Source: Thermoplasmata archaeon (lineage in GTDB: Archaea > Thermoplasmatota > Thermoplasmata > Lutacidiplasmatales > UBA184). Taken from it: a stretch of 60,697 nucleotides of DNA. The first letter of the stretch is position 1. Each line of letters begins with the position of its first letter. The notes below the pieces were generated by a model that was not told the origin of the DNA, ran no database searches, and was given only the letters and a program-made list of their open reading frames with translations. The stretch is from assembly GCA_027314915.1 (NCBI GenBank), contig DAHUZZ010000011.1, positions 1 to 60,697 of the forward strand, read 5' to 3'. This document shows, one piece after another, positions 45,284-54,296 of the stretch. A program made the position numbers and the translations under genes.

Positions 45284-47509
45284 ATGGGCGAGTCGATCAC
45301 GCTCCGGGTCGCGGAGGCCTTCCAGCAGGATATCGGCCTCGGCACCGCCCGGCTCGACGTCACCACCCGGCAGCGGCTCAAGGTCGGGGTCGGGGACATC
45401 GTCGAGATCCGGGGCCGGAAGAACACCGCGGCGGTGGTGAACCGGGCCCAGCAGGACGACGAGGGCAAGGGGCTCATCCGGGTCGAGGCGGTGGTCCGCC
45501 GGAACTCGGGGGTCAGCATCGGCGACCGGGTGACCATCTCCCGGGTCGACTGCCCGATCGCCGAGACGATCACGATCGCCCCGATCTACTCCGGCTCGGC
45601 CAAGATGGACCTGGGGCCGGGGCTCGAGCAGTTCGTCTCCAAGGCGCTCAACCGCCGGCCGTTCGTGCGGGGGGACGTCTTCGTGATCCCGGGCGTGTTC
45701 CTGATGGGGGGCTCGCTGCCCTTCATGGTCCTCACGACCCATCCCAAGGGGATCGTCCAGGTCGGCCCGAGCACGCTCATCCACATCCAGGACGAGACGG
45801 TCACCGAGACCGAGGTCGCGGCGCCCCGGGTCTCCTACGAGGACATCGGCGGGCTCACCGAGAAGCTGGGCCGGGTCCGCGAGATGATCGAGCTGCCCCT
45901 GAAGCACCCCGAGCTGTTCGACCGGCTCGCGATCTCCCCGCCCAAGGGCGTCCTGCTCTACGGCCCGCCCGGCACCGGCAAGACGCTCATCGCCAAGGCG
46001 GTCGCCAACGAGGCCGGGGCGCACTTCATCGGCATCCAGGGCCCCGAGATCATCTCGAAGTACTACGGCGAGAGCGAGAAGGAGCTGAGGGAGAAGTTCG
46101 AGGAGGCCGAGAAGAACGCCCCCTCGGTCATCTTCATCGACGAGCTCGACTCGATCGCCCCGCGCCGGGACGAGGTGGTCGGCGAGGTCGAGCGGCGGGT
46201 GGTCGCCCAGCTCCTCACGCTGATGGACGGGCTCTCCGGCCGGGGGAACGTCATCGTCATCGCGGCGACGAACCGCGAGGAGGCGATCGATCCCGCCCTG
46301 CGCCGCCCCGGCCGCTTCGACCGCGAGATCGAGATCGGCGTGCCGACCCAGTCCGGGCGGCTCGAGATCCTGCAGATCCACACCCGCGGCATGCCCATCG
46401 AGGGCACCGAGAAGGAGCGGGACAAGATCCTCCTCGACCTCGCGAACGCGAGCCACGGCTTCGTCGGGGCGGACCTCTCCGCGCTCGCCCGGGAGGCGGC
46501 GATGCGCGCGCTCCGCCGCTACCTGCCGGAGATCGACTTCGACAAGCCCATCCCGATCACGCTGCTCGAGAAGATGAAGGTCACCGAGCGCGACTTCAAG
46601 GAGGCGCTCAAGCAGATCGAGCCCTCGAGCCTCCGCGACGTCGCCATCGAGATCCCGACCACCCGGTGGGAGGAGGTCGGGGGGCTCGACCCCATCAAGC
46701 AGCAGCTCATCGAGTCGGTCGAGCTGCCGTTCAAGCATCCGCAGGTCTACCGCCACATCGGGATCGAGCCGCCCCGCGGGCTCCTCCTCTACGGCCCGCC
46801 GGGGGTGGGGAAGACGCTGCTCGCCAAGGCCGCCGCCACCGAGAGCCAGGCGAACTTCATCTCGGTCAAGGGCCCCGAGATCATGTCGAAGTGGGTGGGC
46901 GAGAGCGAGAAGGCGATCCGGGTGATCTTCAAGAAGGCCCGGCAGGCCTCGCCGGCCATCGTCTTCATCGACGAGATCGACTCCATCGCGCCGCGCCGGG
47001 GGATGCAGAACTCGAGCGGGGTCACGGAGCGGATCGTGAACCAGCTCCTCACCTCGATCGACGGGCTGGAATCGCTCGAGCGGGTGCTCGTGCTCGCCGC
47101 CACGAACCGGCCGGACATCCTGGACGAGGCGCTCCTCCGGACCGGCCGGTTCGACCGGCTCCTCTACGTCGGCCCGCCGTCGCTCGCGGGCCGGCTCGAG
47201 ATCCTGAAGGTCCACACGCGGAACATGCCGCTCACCGACGACGTCTCCCTGCCGGAGATCGCCCAGCGGACCGAGGGGTACGTCGGGAGCGACCTCGCCA
47301 CGCTCTGCCGCGAGGCGGGGCTCACGGCGATCCGCGAGAACGTGAACGCGAAGAAGGTCACCATGGCCCACTTCGACGCCGCGCTCAAGATCACGCACGC
47401 GTCGACGGACCCGGAGTCGCTCAAGTTCTACGAGGACTTCGCCAAGCAGCTGCTCAAGGAGCGGGTCGGCCGGAAGACCGAAGAGGTCCTCCAGGCCATC
47501 TACCGGTAG
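45284..47509 (+). CDS. vat: VCP/Cdc48-like AAA+ ATPase (VAT)
   Basis: The 741-aa protein has the double-psi N-domain (ITLRVAEAFQQDIGLGTARL) and two AAA modules. Walker A sequences are YGPPGTGKTLIAKA at about 226 and YGPPGVGKTLLAKA at about 503; Walker B and sensor residues are FIDELDSIAPRR and FIDEIDSIAPRR. Aromatic pore loops are KYYGESEKE and KWVGESEKA. The C-terminus is AIYR, which fits the hydrophobic-Tyr-X rule for docking on the 20S proteasome. It unfolds proteins using ATP. Confidence 0.97.
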   Translation: MGESITLRVAEAFQQDIGLGTARLDVTTRQRLKVGVGDIVEIRGRKNTAAVVNRAQQDDEGKGLIRVEAVVRRNSGVSIGDRVTISRVDCPIAETITIAPIYSGSAKMDLGPGLEQFVSKALNRRPFVRGDVFVIPGVFLMGGSLPFMVLTTHPKGIVQVGPSTLIHIQDETVTETEVAAPRVSYEDIGGLTEKLGRVREMIELPLKHPELFDRLAISPPKGVLLYGPPGTGKTLIAKAVANEAGAHFIGIQGPEIISKYYGESEKELREKFEEAEKNAPSVIFIDELDSIAPRRDEVVGEVERRVVAQLLTLMDGLSGRGNVIVIAATNREEAIDPALRRPGRFDREIEIGVPTQSGRLEILQIHTRGMPIEGTEKERDKILLDLANASHGFVGADLSALAREAAMRALRRYLPEIDFDKPIPITLLEKMKVTERDFKEALKQIEPSSLRDVAIEIPTTRWEEVGGLDPIKQQLIESVELPFKHPQVYRHIGIEPPRGLLLYGPPGVGKTLLAKAAATESQANFISVKGPEIMSKWVGESEKAIRVIFKKARQASPAIVFIDEIDSIAPRRGMQNSSGVTERIVNQLLTSIDGLESLERVLVLAATNRPDILDEALLRTGRFDRLLYVGPPSLAGRLEILKVHTRNMPLTDDVSLPEIAQRTEGYVGSDLATLCREAGLTAIRENVNAKKVTMAHFDAALKITHASTDPESLKFYEDFAKQLLKERVGRKTEEVLQAIYR

Positions 47510-47573
47510 GCGGCGTGGGGGCGGGGACCGCCTGCGGGCGGGACGGCGCCGTGCGGCGCGTCGTCTCGGCCAA

Positions 47574-47583
47574 GCTATATGTA
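47574..47583 (+). promoter_or_regulatory. TATA box for the surface glycoprotein gene
   Basis: GCTATATGTA is a strong TATA element. The predicted leader of about 45 nt includes a CCCC-GATA-GGGG hairpin near 47608-47620, which might affect translation or stability. Confidence 0.6.
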
Positions 47584-47648
47584 GGGGGGCTAGGTTCGCG
47601 CCCCCGCTCCCCGATAGGGGGGCGACCGAAAGGGGGACGTGACACACG

Positions 47649-50600
47649 ATGGGTAGCCGCTCCATGCGCCTCGCCCTGTGGGTACTCGTCGCGCTCTTGG
47701 TGGCGACTCCGCTCGCCACCCTCGCGACGGCCCAGGCCGCCACGCCGAACTACACTCTGTCCGGCTCCGTTCGCCTCGCGAACGGCGTCGGCTACGTTCG
47801 TGCGGGCGTGGGCGTGGAGCTGATCAACAGCGTCACCCACCAGACGCTGCGCGCCACCACGGCGAGCGGCGGGACGTTCCAGTTCTCGACCGGCACGACG
47901 GGGGGCGCGCTCCAGCCCGGCGTCTGGGGCCTCGGGGTCCCGGCGCAGACGAACCTCTCCCTCGGCGGCTCCTCCGCCTGGGCGGTCCTTCCGAGCGGGC
48001 CCGGCCCGACCTACTCGACGATCACCTCGGCCAACCTGACGAGCCCTTCGTACCGGCTGACGACCAGCGCCTCGATGTACCAGCTCTCCGGCACGGTCTC
48101 GGGCACCCTCACCGCCGCGGCGAACGGCTGCTCGCCCGACGGGGCCGCGGTCCAGATCGTCTCGCCGAACCTCCTCTCCTTCGCGCTCAACAGCACGACG
48201 AGCGCGGCCAACGGGAGCTTCAGCTTCCACGCGCCGACGGGGAGCTGGCTGCTCCAGGCCTACTGCAGCGCCGCCGTCACCTGGTACAGCGTCCGGTCGA
48301 TCTTCGTCAACAACTCCGGGCCGACCAACCTGGGCAACGTCGCCCTCCAGCCGCTCTTCGCGCAGGGCTACATCTACCAGGCGGGCGGCACCACGCCCAC
48401 GACCGCCGGCGGCAACGTGACGCTCTACGACACCACCGACAACGCCGTGCTCTCCGGCATCGTCTACCCCGGCTTCTACAGCGTGGGCACCACCCCGTCC
48501 GCGGGCCCCTGGGTCGTCCTCGTCAACCCCGCGGGCTACGAGACGGTGGGCTACACGACCGCGACCGCGGGGATCACCCGGGACGTCACGGTGCCCTCGA
48601 TCGGCCCCGCCGGGACCTTCGCGACGCGGATCGCCTTCGCGCCCGGCTTCAACCGGGTCGCCGTCAGCACGAACACGACGCTCGGGAACGACTCGACCTT
48701 CCCGGACCTCGCGAACGCCTCGGTGGGCCAGCTCTGGAGCCAGCTCGGGCTCGACTTCAACGGCGGGTCGCTCGGCTTCGCCGGTACCGGGCCGGGAGCG
48801 ACCGCCTTCCAGTCGTGGCTCGCGAGCCAGGGCCAGTTCTGGGCGGCCGACCAGGCGAACCTCAAGGTCAACGGGACCACCTTCGGGGCCCCTACGACCT
48901 CGACGTACACCGCCCCGACGCTCCCCGCGGGCACCTCCGACTACACGACCTCCGCGGGCATGTCGATCGCGTGGGCGAACGCGGCCAACAGCACCTCCGC
49001 GGTCCCCTCGGGCGGCAACGGACCCACCTACACGATCTCCTTCGGGTTCCGCTACCCCGTGGGCCCGCTCGACTACAACTACACCATCGCGCTGCCCGCG
49101 GGGTACGCCCTCGCAGCCAACACGGCGAAGCCGGCCAACTCGGTGCTGGTCCCCTCGGGACCGGACGGTAGCTGGCGGAACTTCACCCTCAGCGCGAAGC
49201 CGGTGTCCAGCACCGCCTCCGCCTACGGGACCGCGAACTTCACCGTCGTCCGGTACGCCTCGATCACGGCGAACGTGAACATCACCGTCGCCGCCTTCGA
49301 CTTCTCGTCGAACAACGTGGTCAACTCGACCCGGTCGAACTACTCGGTGGTCGTCGGCGCGGGCCAGAACGTCACCTTCTCGGCGCAGAACACGAGCTAC
49401 CCCGACGGCACCAACGGCACCGCCTTCCGGTGGGACTTCGGCGGCGCGACCCAGACGACGACCGCGCCGACCGCCTACCACACCTACACGGTGCCCGGGA
49501 AGTACGTGGGGTACGTCAACGTGACGAGCTCGGGCGGCCGCCAGAGCCAGACCGGCTTCACGGTCCTCGTGGGCAACTCTCCGCCGACGGCGGTGATCAC
49601 GAGCAACGCGACCGCGAGCGAGATCCGCACCTCGGGCGGGGACCGCTACCTGCTCGTGAACTGGTCGCGCACGCTCCAGTTCAACCTCACCGGCTCCGCC
49701 TCCACGCTCGCGAGCAACCTCTCCTCGCCGGCCGGGGTCCTGAACGTCGCCTCCTGGGCGCTCACCTCGACCAAGTACAACCAGACGGCGAACTACACCG
49801 CCGCGTCCGGGGCCAAGGTCGACTCGAACTTCACCGTCCAGTTCCTGGGCGCGGGCCGCTACCTCAAGGGCGCGACCATCGGCGGGCAGCCGGTCACCTT
49901 CCAGGGTTGGGAGTACAACATGACCCTCACCCTCTGGGACGGCCAGGGCCACCGGGCCGTGGCGGTGCTGCCGATCCTGGTCAAGGACACGCAGAAGCCC
50001 ATCCCGGTCGTCGCGCTGCAGAACTCGCGGGGCCAGAACCTGACCAGCACGGGGATCGTCGAGGCGGCGAACCACACCGCCTACGTCCTCATGAACGGCC
50101 AGTACTCCTACGACCCCAACAACGGCTCCATCGCGAAGTACAGCTGGCACCTGACCAACGCGGGCAACACCTCGGTGCACACCTACTACAACTCGACGAG
50201 CGCGAAGTGGGGCGTCTACCTGGACCCCCAGTCGAAGCCCTACACGGTGAACCTGACCGTCACCGACCTCGCGGGGAACACCGCCTACGCCACCACGCCG
50301 CTCACGGTGAGCATCAACGGGACGCTGCGGCCGATCCTGACCGCGACCAACCTGAGCGCCCCCGGAACGATGCAGGACGGCTCGAGCTACACCATCATGG
50401 GCAACGTGACCAACTCGGGCGGGGTCAAGTCCATCGCGACGGACGTCGTGGTGAACTTCTACCTGCTGCACCCGGGCGGCACCGGCTCGAGGGTCTACAT
50501 CGTGCCGTCGAGCGACGTGGAGTTCTACGGCTTCACGAACGGCGTCATGAACTCGACCCCGCTCGCGAAGGGCGTCCTCCCGACGCTCGCCTACAACCAG

Positions 50601-50957
50601 ACGGTGCGGGCGAAGATCAGCTGGGACCCGGCGATCACGGGCTCCTACGTGCTCTACATGAACGCGACCTCGTCGAACCTGTTCGTCACGAGCACGGGTC
50701 CGAACGTGGTGAACACGCCGGTCACGCTCAACCAGAACCAGAACCAGCTCATCCTCGAGATCGTGATCATCGTCGTGGTGGTCGCGGCGATCATCGGCGT
50801 GATCGTCTTCCTCCTGCGCCGGGGGACCTTCCGGCGGGGCAGCGGCGGCGGACGCACGACGAGCTCCTCGAGCAAGTCCGGCCTGGAGCGGGGCGGCAAG
50901 AAGCCCGCGACCGAGAAGCCGAGCTCCTCCACGGACGACGAGGACGAGGACAGCTAG
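47649..50957 (+). CDS. Large surface glycoprotein with PKD-like domains (S-layer candidate)
   Basis: The 1102-aa protein starts with a signal peptide (MRLALWVLVALLVATPLATL, cleavage near AQA-AT). It is rich in Thr, Ser, Asn and Gly with several dozen N-x-S/T sequons. An N-terminal carboxypeptidase-regulatory-like domain begins at YTLSGSVRLANG. A PKD domain is seen around AFRWDFGGATQTTTAP to YVNVTSSGG, and a second PKD-like segment at YSYDPNNGSIAKYSWH. A CARDB-like domain follows near YTIMGNVTNSGG. The C-terminus has one membrane span (LEIVIIVVVVAAIIGVIVFL) and a short Ser/Lys/Asp-rich cytosolic tail. Size, glycosylation and the strong promoter suggest a major envelope protein; the S-layer role is inference. 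Confidence 0.85.
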   Translation: MGSRSMRLALWVLVALLVATPLATLATAQAATPNYTLSGSVRLANGVGYVRAGVGVELINSVTHQTLRATTASGGTFQFSTGTTGGALQPGVWGLGVPAQTNLSLGGSSAWAVLPSGPGPTYSTITSANLTSPSYRLTTSASMYQLSGTVSGTLTAAANGCSPDGAAVQIVSPNLLSFALNSTTSAANGSFSFHAPTGSWLLQAYCSAAVTWYSVRSIFVNNSGPTNLGNVALQPLFAQGYIYQAGGTTPTTAGGNVTLYDTTDNAVLSGIVYPGFYSVGTTPSAGPWVVLVNPAGYETVGYTTATAGITRDVTVPSIGPAGTFATRIAFAPGFNRVAVSTNTTLGNDSTFPDLANASVGQLWSQLGLDFNGGSLGFAGTGPGATAFQSWLASQGQFWAADQANLKVNGTTFGAPTTSTYTAPTLPAGTSDYTTSAGMSIAWANAANSTSAVPSGGNGPTYTISFGFRYPVGPLDYNYTIALPAGYALAANTAKPANSVLVPSGPDGSWRNFTLSAKPVSSTASAYGTANFTVVRYASITANVNITVAAFDFSSNNVVNSTRSNYSVVVGAGQNVTFSAQNTSYPDGTNGTAFRWDFGGATQTTTAPTAYHTYTVPGKYVGYVNVTSSGGRQSQTGFTVLVGNSPPTAVITSNATASEIRTSGGDRYLLVNWSRTLQFNLTGSASTLASNLSSPAGVLNVASWALTSTKYNQTANYTAASGAKVDSNFTVQFLGAGRYLKGATIGGQPVTFQGWEYNMTLTLWDGQGHRAVAVLPILVKDTQKPIPVVALQNSRGQNLTSTGIVEAANHTAYVLMNGQYSYDPNNGSIAKYSWHLTNAGNTSVHTYYNSTSAKWGVYLDPQSKPYTVNLTVTDLAGNTAYATTPLTVSINGTLRPILTATNLSAPGTMQDGSSYTIMGNVTNSGGVKSIATDVVVNFYLLHPGGTGSRVYIVPSSDVEFYGFTNGVMNSTPLAKGVLPTLAYNQTVRAKISWDPAITGSYVLYMNATSSNLFVTSTGPNVVNTPVTLNQNQNQLILEIVIIVVVVAAIIGVIVFLLRRGTFRRGSGGGRTTSSSSKSGLERGGKKPATEKPSSSTDDEDEDS

Positions 50958-50989
50958 CCCCGGTCGGGAGCGCGCCCCCGGTCCGAACC

Positions 50990-51012
50990 CCTTCCCTTCC
51001 TTTTCCGTTTCC
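50990..51012 (+). terminator. Pyrimidine/T-rich terminator candidate after the surface protein gene
   Basis: The stretch from about 50990 contains CCCTTCCTTTTCCGTTTCC, the only T-rich run downstream of the stop codon at 50955-50957. Archaeal termination at U-rich tracts by aCPSF1 would fit. Confidence 0.4.
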
Positions 51013-51322
51013 AGCGGGGTGACCGGATCGCCCCCTCACCGGCTCGCCGACCCTCGGATCCGATGCGGCCCCGCGGCCCGTGAGCGCCGCCCGGGGGGTC
51101 CGGGGCGCGGGGCCCACGTCGTTCCGCGGGCCTGCCGGAGGGACCGGACCCGACCTCGGAGCTCCCGCCTTCGGCACGGGCCCGAAGGAGAGGCGGGCTG
51201 GGCCGGGATCGCCGGGGATCCGCGGTGCCTCCGCCGGGGCGAGCTCGCGCGATCAGGTTCGTGGGGCCACCCGCGAGGGGACCTTCCCCGGGGCCGGGGG
51301 CGGGGGCGCTAGACCGCGGCGT
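51013..51322. other. Gene-free GC-rich stretch between convergent genes
   Basis: About 310 bases show no protein-like frame. A strong hairpin is present with arms CCTTCGG (51168-51174) and CCGAAGG (51182-51188), extended by CCCG/CGGG after a bulge. It could act as a processing or termination structure for either transcript. Confidence 0.45.
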
Positions 51323-51520
51323 TCAGCCGTACGGTCCGACCTCGTCCAGGAGGTCGACGTGGGCGAGCAGCATCCGGCGGCAGCAGTACCGCTCGAGCCC
51401 GAGCTCGGTCAGCACCTTGCCGATGGGCTCGCCGGCCGCGGTACGCTCGCGGAAGGTGTCCCAGTGCTGGCCGATCACGTTGCCGCAGGTGAAGCAGCGG
51501 ACGGGGACCATCATCGTCAT
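51323..51520 (-). CDS. rpoN: DNA-directed RNA polymerase subunit N (RpoN/Rpb10)
   Basis: The 65-aa protein has the zinc-bundle sequence [16 protein letters not shown] with [20 protein letters not shown], that is CxxC followed by CC, the invariant Rpb10 ligands. Family members usually begin just before the PVRCF block, so the ATG at 51514 or 51511 may be the real start. It closes the rpl18e-rpl13-rps9 operon as in other archaea; rpoK does not follow. Confidence 0.96.
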   Translation of the reverse strand: MTMMVPVRCFTCGNVIGQHWDTFRERTAAGEPIGKVLTELGLERYCCRRMLLAHVDLLDEVGPYG

Positions 51521-51544
51521 CGGTGCTCTTCTCCCCCTTCCACC

Positions 51545-51955
51545 CTAACGGTAGGACTTCTGCCGCCGCTTCCGGGCCCCGCGCCCGCCGGGCCGCTTCG
51601 GCAGCTTGCGGCGCGGGTCGTTGACCAGCAGCGACCGGTCGTAGTGCTTGAACATGTCCTGGAGCGAGCTGTCCTTGAGCCAGAGGAGGAGCCCCCGCGC
51701 GACGGCGGTGCGGGCCGCGGACGCCTGTCCCATGATCCCGCCGCCCTCGACCTCGACGTCGATGTCGAGGTTCTTCCACTTCCCTCCGACCATGAGGAGC
51801 GGCTCCTGGATCTTCTGGCGCGCGAGCACGGGCTCGAAGATCTCGAGCGGCCGCCGGTTGATCCGGACCAGCCCCGCGCCCTTGCGGACGGTGCACCGGG
51901 CCACGGCGCTCTTCCGCTTCCCGCTGGACTGCACGATCTGCGGCGACTTGGTCAT
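51545..51955 (-). CDS. rps9: Ribosomal protein S9 (uS9)
   Basis: The 136-aa protein has SGKRKSAVARCTVRKGAG at the start, the middle block VEGGGIMGQASAARTAVARG and the basic end RPGGRGARKRRQKSYR, whose terminal Lys-x-Tyr-Arg contacts P-site tRNA. ATG overlaps the rpl13 stop by 4 nt (ATGA). Confidence 0.97.
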   Translation of the reverse strand: MTKSPQIVQSSGKRKSAVARCTVRKGAGLVRINRRPLEIFEPVLARQKIQEPLLMVGGKWKNLDIDVEVEGGGIMGQASAARTAVARGLLLWLKDSSLQDMFKHYDRSLLVNDPRRKLPKRPGGRGARKRRQKSYR

Positions 51956-52665
51956 ACGTGAGCCCCCAGGAGACGCGAGATCTCGGCGAGGGTGAGGGGC
52001 CGCCGAAGGGCCGGCCGGATCCGGGCGCCCTCGAGCGACTGGTGCGGATGCCCGGAGAACTCCGCGGGGACGCCGATGTGGACCTGCAATCGGTCGAGCG
52101 CCTCCTGGCCCCGGGTCTTGAGATGGGGCAGCATGCCGCGGACGGTGCGTCGGAAGATCCGGTCCGGGTACCTCGGGAAGTGCGGGCCGGTCCTCTTCGA
52201 GCCGCGCGCCCGGTGGGCCCGGTAGGTCTCGAGGACCATCGCCCGGTCCCCGGTCACGACGCTCTGCTCCGCGTTCACCACGACGATGCGCTCGCCGTTG
52301 AGGAGCCGCTTCGCGATCAGGCTGGCCGCGCGGCCCAGGACGAGCCCGGTGGCGTCCACGACGGTGCCGTCGGGGACCGTCGGGGGCTTCGGCGCCGGGG
52401 CGGGGGCCCGCGCGGGAGGCGTCGCGGGCTTCTTCGCGGCGGGTGGAGCGGCGCGCTTCGCGGCGGGCGGGGTCGCCGTCGTCGCGGCGGCCGGCGTGCC
52501 CGCTGCGGCCGGAGCGGAAGTTGAGGAGGAGGACGCGGGGGCGGCGGGCGGCTCGCCCGGAGCCGCCTCCTTCCGGGGGGCCCGCTTGCGCACCACGGGC
52601 TTCGCCGGGCTCGCGGGAGCTTCCGCCGGGGTCGCCGGCGCGCTCGGGGCCGCTTCCTCAGGCAT
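51952..52665 (-). CDS. rpl13: Ribosomal protein L13 (uL13) with long N-terminal extension
   Basis: The 237-aa protein has a normal L13 core from about residue 93: TVVDATGLVLGRAASLIAKR, VVNAEQSVVTGDRAMVLETY and RTVRGMLPHLKTRGQEALDR. Before it is a 90-residue extension of almost only Ala, Pro, Lys, Thr and Ser, which archaeal L13 (about 140-150 aa) lacks. The ATG at 52665 overlaps rpl18e by 8 nt and begins the extension; no start codon directly at the core was noticed. Confidence 0.93.
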   Translation of the reverse strand: MPEEAAPSAPATPAEAPASPAKPVVRKRAPRKEAAPGEPPAAPASSSSTSAPAAAGTPAAATTATPPAAKRAAPPAAKKPATPPARAPAPAPKPPTVPDGTVVDATGLVLGRAASLIAKRLLNGERIVVVNAEQSVVTGDRAMVLETYRAHRARGSKRTGPHFPRYPDRIFRRTVRGMLPHLKTRGQEALDRLQVHIGVPAEFSGHPHQSLEGARIRPALRRPLTLAEISRLLGAHV

Positions 52666-53023
52666 AGAGGCGGACCCCGCTGCCGTTCGGATGCGACTTG
52701 ACGAGCTCGGGGATCGAGAGGGTCGTCCCGCCCGCCGCATGGATCTTCGCGCGGGCGGCCTCGGAGAAGTGGAAGGCGGCCACCGTGAGGGGCTCATGGA
52801 TCTCCCCCTGGGCGAGGAGCCGGCCGGGCACCACGACGGTCGACTTCGCGGTGACGAGGCGGGCGAGATGCCCCACGTTCACCGGGCGGGCCTGGTGCCG
52901 CGGGCGGGCGAGCTTCTCGGCCACGGCGCCCCAGAGCGGCGCCTGGTGGTCGCGGGCTGCCCGACGCAGCGCGAGGAGCGTGTGGACGAGCTCCGGGTCG
53001 TCCTTGCGAATGGTACGAAGCAT
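52658..53023 (-). CDS. rpl18e: Ribosomal protein L18e
   Basis: The 121-aa protein matches L18e: [20 protein letters not shown], then VNVGHLARLVTAKSTVVVPG and VAAFHFSEAARAKIHAAGG. The ATG at 53023 lies about 30 nt after the TATA at 53051-53060. It is the first gene of rpl18e-rpl13-rps9-rpoN; rpoD, often found before it, is absent. Confidence 0.94.
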   Translation of the reverse strand: MLRTIRKDDPELVHTLLALRRAARDHQAPLWGAVAEKLARPRHQARPVNVGHLARLVTAKSTVVVPGRLLAQGEIHEPLTVAAFHFSEAARAKIHAAGGTTLSIPELVKSHPNGSGVRLYA

Positions 53024-53050
53024 GGCGGGAGGCCCACGACCCGGGTGGCC

Positions 53051-53060
53051 GATATAAGGG
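53051..53060 (-). promoter_or_regulatory. TATA box of the rpl18e operon
   Basis: The minus strand reads CCCTTATATC about 30 nt before the rpl18e ATG. Confidence 0.65.
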
Positions 53061-53135
53061 TTGCCGCCGTCGGCGACACCGGCGACGCGCCCCGACCACG
53101 GAGCCCCGGTGCGAGGGCTTCCGTGCGTCACGAAC

Positions 53136-53145
53136 GATTAAATAG
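53136..53145 (+). promoter_or_regulatory. TATA box of the PRC-barrel gene
   Basis: GATTAAATAG lies about 40 nt before the ATG at 53180 and faces the rpl18e promoter. Confidence 0.6.
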
Positions 53146-53179
53146 CGTCCCTCCACATCGCGACCGCAAGAGGCCAACG

Positions 53180-53422
53180 ATGCGCAAGTTCCTGACGGAG
53201 CTCCGGGGCAAGACCGTGATGACCAACGATGGCCAGATCCTGGGCCTGATCGAGAACTTCGTCGTCGACACCGGCAACGGAGGGATCGCCCACGTCCTGG
53301 TCACCCCCAGCGAGGATGTCGAGTCGCGCCTCTTCCAGACCGACGGGTCCGGCCGCCTGGTGCTCCCCTTCAAGAGCATGCGCGCGGTCAAGGACGTCGT
53401 CGTGATGGAACTTGGCAAGTAA
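53180..53422 (+). CDS. PRC-barrel domain protein (80 aa)
   Basis: The protein is a single PRC barrel: FLTELRGKTVMTNDGQILGL, IENFVVDTGNGGIAHVLVTP and RLVLPFKSMRAVKDVVVMEL. Stand-alone PRC-barrel proteins of this size are common in euryarchaea, and roles in RNA or cell-division machinery have been proposed (CdpB-type). The downstream GT2 gene begins 11 nt before its stop codon. Confidence 0.85.
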   Translation: MRKFLTELRGKTVMTNDGQILGLIENFVVDTGNGGIAHVLVTPSEDVESRLFQTDGSGRLVLPFKSMRAVKDVVVMELGK

Positions 53423-54287
53423 TCCCGACGGACCCCCCTTCGTATCGATCGTCATCACCGTCCGGAACGAGGAGCGGCACGTCGGCCGGCTCCTCGAGTC
53501 CCTCGGGAAGCAGGAGCCGCCCTTCGAGATCGTCCTCGTCGACGCCCTCTCGCACGACCGCACCGTCGAGATCGCGGAAGAGTTCGCCCGGGCCCACCCC
53601 GGGCTCCTCCGGATCTTCCGCAAGTACGGCTCCCGCGGCATCGGCCGGAACGAGGGCGTCCGCGCCGCCCGGGCGGAGTTCGTCGCCTTCACCGACGGCG
53701 ACTGCATCGCCGACTCCGGCTGGCTCCGCCAGCTGAGGCGGGGCCTCGCGCGCTCCGACGTGGCCGCGGGCCAGACCACCACCGTCGGCAACGCCGCCTA
53801 CGGCCACCTCGAGCGGGTCGAGCTCTACCAGGAGGGCAGCGACGTGACCTACCCCTCGTGCAACCTCGCCTACCGGCGCTCCCTCTTCCGCGAGCTCGGG
53901 GGCTTCGACCCCCGGTTCATCACCGCGGAGGACATCGACCTCAACCTTCGGGCGGTGCGGCGCGGCGTCCGCATCGCCTACGTCCCCGAGGCGCTCATCT
54001 ACCACCAGGTCCGGGAGAGCCTCCTGAGGTTCGGGATCCAGGCGTTCTGGAACGGCTACGGCCGTAAGCAGCTCACCGAGAAGCAGGGTTCGCTCTGGGC
54101 CAGCTACCGGTACCGGCGGCTCTTCGCCGGTCAGCGCTCGGTCATCGCCTGGGCGCGCCTCGGGGCGGCCTTCGCCGGCTACTTCACCCGGGTCCTCACC
54201 GGAGGCGGCCGCCGGCTGACGCCCACGCCCCCGCCGACCGGTTTCGAGTCCCGGGACGGCGCCGAGGGCGCGCCCGGCCGCGCCTGA
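53412..54287 (+). CDS. Glycosyltransferase family 2 protein
   Basis: The 291-aa protein has the GT-A fold blocks VSIVITVRNEERHVGRLLES, EIVLVDALSHDRTVEIAEE, EFVAFTDGDCIADSGWL (metal-binding Asp) and ITAEDIDLNLRAVRRG (catalytic acid). It would transfer a sugar from an NDP-sugar, likely to a lipid-linked or surface glycan. The start is a TTG overlapping the PRC gene by 11 nt; no better start precedes the FVSIVI strand. The C-terminal helix is followed by a Pro-rich tail. Confidence 0.85.
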   Translation: MASNPDGPPFVSIVITVRNEERHVGRLLESLGKQEPPFEIVLVDALSHDRTVEIAEEFARAHPGLLRIFRKYGSRGIGRNEGVRAARAEFVAFTDGDCIADSGWLRQLRRGLARSDVAAGQTTTVGNAAYGHLERVELYQEGSDVTYPSCNLAYRRSLFRELGGFDPRFITAEDIDLNLRAVRRGVRIAYVPEALIYHQVRESLLRFGIQAFWNGYGRKQLTEKQGSLWASYRYRRLFAGQRSVIAWARLGAAFAGYFTRVLTGGGRRLTPTPPPTGFESRDGAEGAPGRA

Positions 54288-54296
54288 CCGTCCGGT

